In this document: positions 58,764 through 64,000 of the stretch, piece by piece
Position numbering within the stretch: the stretch's first letter is position 1
Layout of the letters: every line of letters starts with the position of its first letter
Assembly: GCF_039539965.1 (NCBI RefSeq)
Contig: NZ_BAABED010000001.1
Span: forward strand, 2,480,001-2,544,000
Length of the DNA stretch: 64,000 nt
Origin: Arthrobacter methylotrophus
GTDB lineage: Bacteria > Actinomycetota > Actinomycetes > Actinomycetales > Micrococcaceae
Direction of reading: 5' to 3'
Program-made: the position numbers and the translations under genes
The notes under the pieces: generated by a model
Database searches by the model: none
Told to the model about the DNA's origin: nothing
What the model saw: only the letters and a program-made list of their open reading frames with translations

Positions 58764-59825
58764 ATGATGCACACCCAAAAACGCCGGATCAAGCCATTCG
58801 CCGGCATTGCCGCAGCAGGATTCGCTGTGACGTTGCTCGCCACAGGCTGCACCGGACAGAGCACTGCCGCTTCCTCAAACGAGGCCGTAGGAACCAAGCT
58901 CGCCCCGAGTATCTACTGCGGTTCCACATGCACGGCCCAGCTTCAGCTCAAAGCCGATCCAGCGAGCGTCGACTGCAAGGTAGGAGTCTCCTGGAGCAGC
59001 GCCTCCTTCCCCTACGGGGCGAAATCCACCCAGCAGATCCCCGAATTCGCCAAAGCCTTCTTCTCGAAAATGAAGGTCACCGTCAGCGACGGTCGGGGGG
59101 ACGCCACCACACAGTCCAGTCAGGTTTCCGAAATGATCGCGCAGGGAATCAAGGTCCTGATCATCTCCCCCCAAGATGCCGATGCACTGGCCGGTGTGGT
59201 TAAGCAGGCCACCGCGGTCGGTATCAAGGTGATCTCCGCCGACCGTCAGGTAAATGCCGATGTTTCGACCTACATCGGCTCAGACAACACCGAGGCCGGA
59301 GTCGCCGACGGCAAAGCCATGGTTGCTGCACTGAACGGCACCGGTAACATTGTCGAGCTTTCCGGCAGCCTCGGTGCTTCCCCGACGATCGCCCGTGCCG
59401 CAGGATTCCGCCAGGGAATCCAAGGATCAAACCTTCAGATCATCGCCAGCCAGACCGCCAACTACGACCGCGCAACCGGCCTGAAAGTCATGGAAGACAT
59501 GTTGCAGCGATTCGGAAAAGGCAAAATCCAAGCCGTCTACGCCCACAATGACGAGATGGCATTCGGCGCCATCCAAGCAATCAAAGAAGCCGGCCGGGAA
59601 AGTGAAATCAAGGTCTTCGGAATCGACGGCGAGGCCGACGCGCTCACGATGGTTAAGAACGGAAGCTACGCCGCCACCGTCGGGTACCCGCTAGTCGTCA
59701 AGGAATCCACCATCGCCGCTGCAAAGCTGTGCGCAGGCGAACCAGTCGATGCCCGCATAAAGCTCGACTCAACACTGATCGATCAGAAAAGCGTCGACCA
59801 GTATCTTGGCAAGGCCCCCCAGTAG
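58764..59825 (+). CDS. Sugar ABC transporter substrate-binding lipoprotein (RbsB-like)
   Basis: A 353-residue periplasmic-binding-protein type 1 lipoprotein: signal peptide and lipobox LATGC, then VGVSWSSASFPYGAKSTQ, MIAQGIKVLIISPQDADALA and ISADRQVNADVSTYIGSDN, typical of the ribose/galactose/xylose cluster. Extra cysteines (YCGSTC, DCK) near the N-terminus are unusual and may form disulfides. AAGGA lies before ATG 58764. Binds the sugar outside the cell and delivers it to the permease. Confidence 0.92.
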   Translation: MMHTQKRRIKPFAGIAAAGFAVTLLATGCTGQSTAASSNEAVGTKLAPSIYCGSTCTAQLQLKADPASVDCKVGVSWSSASFPYGAKSTQQIPEFAKAFFSKMKVTVSDGRGDATTQSSQVSEMIAQGIKVLIISPQDADALAGVVKQATAVGIKVISADRQVNADVSTYIGSDNTEAGVADGKAMVAALNGTGNIVELSGSLGASPTIARAAGFRQGIQGSNLQIIASQTANYDRATGLKVMEDMLQRFGKGKIQAVYAHNDEMAFGAIQAIKEAGRESEIKVFGIDGEADALTMVKNGSYAATVGYPLVVKESTIAAAKLCAGEPVDARIKLDSTLIDQKSVDQYLGKAPQ

Positions 59826-59851
59826 ACCCTCGACTGACAAAAGGAAACATC

Positions 59852-60712
59852 ATGAAAATCTCTTACAACACCTGGGCCTACTCGAGCTTCTTTGTCTGGG
59901 TGCCCTCGTACACGCTTGAGGAGACCATCAAGCGGATCGCCAAGCTGGGGTACGACGGCATCGAGATCGGAGGCGCAGCCCCGCATGCCTACCCGGCCTA
60001 CCTTGGAGCTGAACGGCGGGCCGAGATCAAGGACCTCCTTGATGAACATGGTCTTTCGCTTTCCAGCATGCTTCCGGCTCCTTCCGGCGGCCCCGGAAAC
60101 AACCCGGCTTCGCCGTACATTGAAGAGCGCCGAGCGACTATAGAGCATTATGTCGAGTTGGCCGAGCTTACCGCCCAGTGGGGCGGCAAGACACTGATCT
60201 ACCTGCCCGGATGGATGATCTTCGGCACGAGCCGGCGGCAGGCCTGGGCATGGACCCGTGAATGCCTCACGGAAATCGCAGACCGGATCGCCCACACCGG
60301 GGTGACCCTTGTGATCGAGCCCACCTCGCACGACACGAACCTGTGTGAAAGCGCCGACGATGCCATCGAACTCATGGAAGACGTCAACCGCGAGAACGTC
60401 AAACTCATGTTCGACACCTTCCACGTTATGTACCGCCGCGAGGTCAACACGGACTATGTCTACAAGATGGGCGACAACCTGAAGCACATCCACATTTCCG
60501 ACAACGACCGGCTGCCTCCCGGTAAAGGCATCGGTGACTGGCCGGCCTTGGTGGACGCCATGCTGGACATCAAGTTCGACGGGTACCTGACGATGGAAAC
60601 CGGCTTCCACCAGCGCGGGATTGAGCCGGACGAGGACGCGCGGTCAGGGATCGAGTTCCTGCGCCCGCTCGTGGAGGAACGCAAGAAGCTGCGCCTGGGC
60701 GCGCAGGTATAA
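59852..60712 (+). CDS. Sugar phosphate isomerase/epimerase (TIM barrel)
   Basis: A 286-residue xylose-isomerase-like TIM-barrel enzyme. Metal ligands are suggested by Glu in LVIEPTSHDTN, Asp in LMFDTFHVMY, His in HIHISDNDR and Glu in TMETGFH; the GKGIGDW segment is typical. Family members include hydroxypyruvate isomerase, inosose dehydratase and 3-keto-sugar epimerases/hydrolases. AAGGAA precedes the ATG. In this operon an action on a keto-sugar or keto-inositol is likely. Confidence 0.88.
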   Translation: MKISYNTWAYSSFFVWVPSYTLEETIKRIAKLGYDGIEIGGAAPHAYPAYLGAERRAEIKDLLDEHGLSLSSMLPAPSGGPGNNPASPYIEERRATIEHYVELAELTAQWGGKTLIYLPGWMIFGTSRRQAWAWTRECLTEIADRIAHTGVTLVIEPTSHDTNLCESADDAIELMEDVNRENVKLMFDTFHVMYRREVNTDYVYKMGDNLKHIHISDNDRLPPGKGIGDWPALVDAMLDIKFDGYLTMETGFHQRGIEPDEDARSGIEFLRPLVEERKKLRLGAQV

Positions 60713-60726
60713 GGAGGACGACGTAG

Positions 60727-61272
60727 ATGGCGTCGAAATTTGTGCTCGACTTTCCCCTGATGTTCCTCAACCGCGAGGAAGCAGCAGTCATTGATGCCCT
60801 CGTGGGGCAGATCATCCCGTCCGAGCCAGGCTCGCCGGGTGCCAGGGAGGCCGGGGTAACGGAATACATCGATAAGGCTCTGGCGGGATTCCTCCGCGAG
60901 CTGCAGCCCGTGTACCGCAGCGGTCTCATCGCGCTGGCCGAGTTCACGGCAGGCATCACCGAGGGACGGTTCCACGATCTGGCGGACGGCCAGCAGGAAG
61001 AGGTTGTCCGGCAACTGGCTGAGCTGAGCGAACGGGATCCTTCGGACTTCGCTGGCCAGTTCTTCCGCATCGTCCGCGAACACACGGTGCAGGGTTTCTT
61101 CGGGGATCCTGCATATGGCGGAAACCGGGAGCTGGTCGGCTGGGAGCTGGTCGGGTTTCCCGGAGCCCAGTGGGGGTACACGGCCACGCAGATGGCTCCG
61201 GACTTCAATACCCGCACCATTCCGATGCTGACCATAAAGGATCTTTACTCCCGTATTGGAGGAGCACAATGA
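60727..61272 (+). CDS. Gluconate 2-dehydrogenase subunit 3 family protein
   Basis: A 181-residue small subunit of a membrane or soluble GMC-type sugar/polyol dehydrogenase. LNREEAAVIDALVGQIIPSE opens the domain and GYTATQMAPDFNTRTIPMLT ends it, as in family PF13618. These subunits help folding or export of the catalytic GMC subunit. No TAT twin-arginine signal is visible, though many homologues have one. AAGGAGG lies upstream. Overlaps the GMC gene (ATGA). Confidence 0.87.
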   Translation: MASKFVLDFPLMFLNREEAAVIDALVGQIIPSEPGSPGAREAGVTEYIDKALAGFLRELQPVYRSGLIALAEFTAGITEGRFHDLADGQQEEVVRQLAELSERDPSDFAGQFFRIVREHTVQGFFGDPAYGGNRELVGWELVGFPGAQWGYTATQMAPDFNTRTIPMLTIKDLYSRIGGAQ

Positions 61273-63002
61273 GCGAAAACTTCGACGCCATCATCGTTGG
61301 CATGGGGTCCACCGGCGGAATTCTGGCCGAGCAACTGACCAAAGCCGGTCTGAAGGTGCTTGGCCTGGATAAGGGCCAGGACTACACCGAGGAAGATTTC
61401 GCCATCAAGCAGGACGAAATCAGGTACTACCAGCGGGGCGCCATAGTCGCCGGGGTGAACGTCGACCCGGTGACCTGGCGCGCCTCCGACAAAGACACGG
61501 CCCGCATCCTTCCGTGGTCCGCCGGTGCCTTGGGCAATGATGAGCCTCTGTACGGCCTCCCCTCGATTGGAACCGGAGGCGGCACCCTGCACTGGGGTGC
61601 TGCTGCCTACAGGTTCAGGGAAGCCGACTTTCGGATGAAGAGCGCCATCGCTGAACGTTTCGGTGCCGATGCACTCCCGGAGGGCTCCACACTGGCGGAC
61701 TGGCCCATCCGCTACGGTGACCTGGAGCCGTACTACGATCGGGTGGAATACGAGCAGGGCATCTCCGGCTTGGGCAACACCGGCGGGGTGACGCCCGAAG
61801 GCGGCAACCCGTTCGAGCCACCGCGCAGCAGGGACTACCCGATGCCGCCGGTCACGCAGGGACCCGGGGACGTACCCTTCGTGGCGGCAACCAAGCGGAT
61901 GGGCCTGCACCCCTTCCGCCAGCCACTGGCCATCAACTCACAGGAATACAAGGGCAGGCCCGCCTGCGTGAACTGCGGTTTCTGCCACGGCTACCCGTGC
62001 CACGTCAAGGCAAAGTCCACCACCCAGGTCACCTCGGTGCCGGCAGCCAAGGCGACCGGCAATTTGGACCTCCGGCCCCTCAGCCGGGTTTTGAGGATCA
62101 ACCGGACCACGGACGGCAAGCGCGCCACTGGGGTGAGCTACCTCGACAGCACAGGCACGTACCGGGAGGCGACTGCCGACACGGTCATCTTGACGGCCTA
62201 TTCCCTGGAGAACGTCCGGCTGCTGCTGCTCTCGGACATCAACAGCAACGGCCAAGTGGGCCAGCACTTCATGACCCACAATTTCGGCTGGTTCACTTCC
62301 ATCCTCCCCGAGCCAACCAACCCGTTTCTCGGCACGTTCAACGCCTCCAGCGCGGTGGACGACTTTACGTCCGAACTTGTGCCGAACAACGACCTAGGGG
62401 TCCTCTGGGGATCTCCCATCATCAGCGTCGTCGGGGACCTCCAGCCCATCGAGGCGTACCACAACATGGATCCCCGGACCCGCAAGTGGGGCCTGGACCT
62501 CAAGCATTGGCTGCGAGACAACTACACGCACATGCACCGCATGTACTCGCAGACCACCAACTTCCCGTACGCGCGCCATTACGCCGATCTGGATCCGACC
62601 ATCAAAGACCGCTGGGGCCAGCCGGCGCTGCGCATCACCCATGACTGGGACGACCACGACGCGAACTCGGTCACGCTGATGGGCCGCTACAAGGAGAAAA
62701 TCGCCCGCGAGATGGGGGCGAAGGACTACTGGATGGATTCGCCCCGGCCCCCGTACCACCTCTCAACGCACGACGTCGGGGTTCACCGGATGGGCGAGGA
62801 CCCCACCAAGTCAGTGACGGACATCTATGGCCAGGTGCACGAGTGCGAGGGGTTGTATGCCATTGGCGGCGGCCAGTTCGTCAGCTACGGCGGCTACAAC
62901 CCGAACCAGACCATCCAGGCATTGGCCTACTTCAGCGCGGAACACCTGCTCAAGAAGCTGGGCGTAGACGGCGCTCACATGGGGGTCCTCCGTGCCTCAT
63001 GA
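61269..63002 (+). CDS. GMC family oxidoreductase, large subunit of sugar/polyol dehydrogenase
   Basis: A 577-residue FAD enzyme. The ADP-binding motif IIVGMGSTGGILAEQL, GTGGGTLHWGAAAYRF flavin loop and the C-terminal THDVGVHRMGEDP and GGYNPNQTIQALAYF (active-site His and Asn) define the gluconate 2-dehydrogenase/fructose dehydrogenase group. A cysteine cluster C233-x2-C236-x2-C239-x4-C244 may hold an iron-sulfur centre, as in FAD-dependent glucose dehydrogenases. No cytochrome c subunit follows in the window. It likely oxidises a sugar or polyol to its keto form. Confidence 0.92.
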   Translation: MSENFDAIIVGMGSTGGILAEQLTKAGLKVLGLDKGQDYTEEDFAIKQDEIRYYQRGAIVAGVNVDPVTWRASDKDTARILPWSAGALGNDEPLYGLPSIGTGGGTLHWGAAAYRFREADFRMKSAIAERFGADALPEGSTLADWPIRYGDLEPYYDRVEYEQGISGLGNTGGVTPEGGNPFEPPRSRDYPMPPVTQGPGDVPFVAATKRMGLHPFRQPLAINSQEYKGRPACVNCGFCHGYPCHVKAKSTTQVTSVPAAKATGNLDLRPLSRVLRINRTTDGKRATGVSYLDSTGTYREATADTVILTAYSLENVRLLLLSDINSNGQVGQHFMTHNFGWFTSILPEPTNPFLGTFNASSAVDDFTSELVPNNDLGVLWGSPIISVVGDLQPIEAYHNMDPRTRKWGLDLKHWLRDNYTHMHRMYSQTTNFPYARHYADLDPTIKDRWGQPALRITHDWDDHDANSVTLMGRYKEKIAREMGAKDYWMDSPRPPYHLSTHDVGVHRMGEDPTKSVTDIYGQVHECEGLYAIGGGQFVSYGGYNPNQTIQALAYFSAEHLLKKLGVDGAHMGVLRAS

Positions 63003-63849
63003 CTTCTCTACCGGGCCATTGGATCCATCGACTCCACCCAGATTCGCCCACAAGGTGGCGTTTGTCACTGGCGGGGCACGCGGACAGGGTCGCAGCCATG
63101 CACTGCGCCTTGCACGTGAGGGAGCGGATATCGCCCTGGTGGATCTAGGGTCCGCGGGCCATGTGGACGATCCGCGCTACAACACCGCCACCAGCGCCGA
63201 CCTTAAACAGACCCGGGAAGACGTACTTGCCCTCGGCCGGCGTTGTGTGTCCTTCGAAGTCGACGTGCGCGACTACGACGGTCTCGCACGCGCCGCGGCA
63301 GACACCGCCGCCCGGCTGGGCGGAATTGATTTTGTCATTGCCAACGCGGGCATCACTGACGGGTTCCACCGCACGTGGGAACTGCCCGTCAAGAACTGGC
63401 AAACGATGATCGATATCAACCTCACCGGCGTTTTCTACACCTGCAAGGCAACCGTGCCGCACCTGATTGACCGCGGAGCGGGTTCTGCCATGGTCCTGAT
63501 CAGCTCCGGGGTAGGTTTGAAGGCCGTGCCGCGGCTTCCCCACTACGTAGCCGCGAAGATGGCTCTCCGAGGCCTGGGCACCTCACTGGCCCAGGAACTG
63601 GGGGAATACGGCATTCGATGCAACATCGTCCTTCCCGGCGGCATCAACACGGAAATGACGACGGCCATGGTGGAACTGAACAACGTCCCTCGGGAGCAAC
63701 TGCTGGCAGGCTTCCGCGCCGGGCAATTGATCAACGCCGACCTAGAAGTCGCGGACACCACCGCCGCCGTCCTGTGGCTGCTGTCCGACGAAGCACGCCT
63801 GGTCACCGGTCTTGAAATGCCCGTTGACGCCGGCGAGAGCAAGAAATAA
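62992..63849 (+). CDS. Short-chain dehydrogenase, mycofactocin-coupled-like subtype
   Basis: A 285-residue SDR. The cofactor region FVTGGARGQGRSHALRLARE with GADIALVDL and the long insert before FEVDVRDYDG match the subtype annotated as mycofactocin-coupled SDR in actinobacteria, which hold NAD tightly. NAGITDG, Ser in LISSGVGL and catalytic YVAAKMALRG complete it. GTG start overlapping the GMC stop. No mycofactocin genes are in the window, so that link is inference. Confidence 0.87.
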   Translation: MPHDFSTGPLDPSTPPRFAHKVAFVTGGARGQGRSHALRLAREGADIALVDLGSAGHVDDPRYNTATSADLKQTREDVLALGRRCVSFEVDVRDYDGLARAAADTAARLGGIDFVIANAGITDGFHRTWELPVKNWQTMIDINLTGVFYTCKATVPHLIDRGAGSAMVLISSGVGLKAVPRLPHYVAAKMALRGLGTSLAQELGEYGIRCNIVLPGGINTEMTTAMVELNNVPREQLLAGFRAGQLINADLEVADTTAAVLWLLSDEARLVTGLEMPVDAGESKK

Positions 63850-63879
63850 CTACTCGTACCATCAGAAAGGGGCACCCCT

Positions 63880-64000
63880 GTGCCATCCTCAAAGGTCCTC
63901 AAGGTCGGCATCGTCGGACTGGAATTCGGCGCTGAATTCATCCCTATTTACCAGCAGCACCCGAACGCCGAAATGTACGCGATCTGCCAGCGGACGGAAT
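63880..64000 (+). CDS. Gfo/Idh/MocA family oxidoreductase, 5' end only
   Basis: The window ends in this gene. From GTG 63880 (AAAGGGG upstream) it reads VGIVGLEFGAEFIPIYQQHP and AEMYAICQRTE, a Rossmann opening of the Gfo/Idh/MocA type in which EFG replaces the common GxxG end. It continues the sugar/polyol operon. Only about 40 residues are visible. Confidence 0.65.
   Translation, partial: MPSSKVLKVGIVGLEFGAEFIPIYQQHPNAEMYAICQRTE

Overview
The window is high-GC DNA with actinobacterial hallmarks: frequent GTG starts, many ATGA/GTGA overlaps, an HspR-type regulator beside Hsp20, a stand-alone LigD polymerase domain, NERD and DUF2293 proteins and an IS1380-type element. The style fits a soil Micrococcaceae such as Arthrobacter or Paenarthrobacter. 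This is inferred from protein similarity recalled from memory; no database was searched. It reads as accessory DNA: catabolic operons, each with its own regulator, separated by stretches of broken genes.

Region 1 (1-8161) is a divergent catabolic locus. An NCS1 permease and a SnoaL/flavin-reductase fusion face a GntR regulator, two tandem 'amino acid synthesis' (PF06684) proteins, an alpha/beta hydrolase, an aldehyde dehydrogenase, a 4-OT tautomerase and a luciferase-like monooxygenase. The parts resemble the Rut pyrimidine pathway and suggest oxidative opening of an N-heterocycle. Region 2 (8300-16020) is a gene graveyard (MmyB-like regulator, enolase-superfamily, GH15 and NERD fragments, one arm of a 219-bp repeat). 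It holds a membrane protein, a striking GTP cyclohydrolase II / flavin monooxygenase fusion, a LigD polymerase domain, a lipoprotein and a degenerate tRNA. Region 3 (16021-18363) carries an HspR-like regulator, Hsp20, a J-domain protein and two small unknowns.

Region 4 (18470-29320) is a ten-gene minus-strand block for hydroaromatic or shikimate-like compounds: LysR regulator, ShiA-like transporter, quinate/shikimate dehydrogenase and a set of oxidoreductases. Region 5 (29700-32310) is another graveyard with the second 219-bp repeat. Region 6 (32430-37116) has an ArsR-SulP operon, small unknown genes, an internally deleted FabH and a toxin-antitoxin-like pair.

Region 7 (38038-48541) is the most interesting. 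Acetoacetyl-CoA synthetase is divergent from an IclR regulator, followed by biotin carrier, biotin carboxylase, carboxyltransferase, a HAD phosphatase and a split PEP-synthase-like pair. I read it as a possible biotin-dependent ketone carboxylation pathway (ketone, enol phosphate, beta-keto acid, CoA ester). Three 21-bp dyads of one design lie upstream of both arms and over the IclR start. Region 8 (48712-54590) has a MarR/MFS/SDR set, decayed DNA, a GerMN-like lipoprotein and a broken IS1380. Region 9 (54779-64000) is a ROK-regulated sugar/polyol locus: Rbs-type ABC transporter, TIM-barrel isomerase, two-subunit GMC dehydrogenase, SDR and the start of a Gfo/Idh/MocA gene cut by the window edge.
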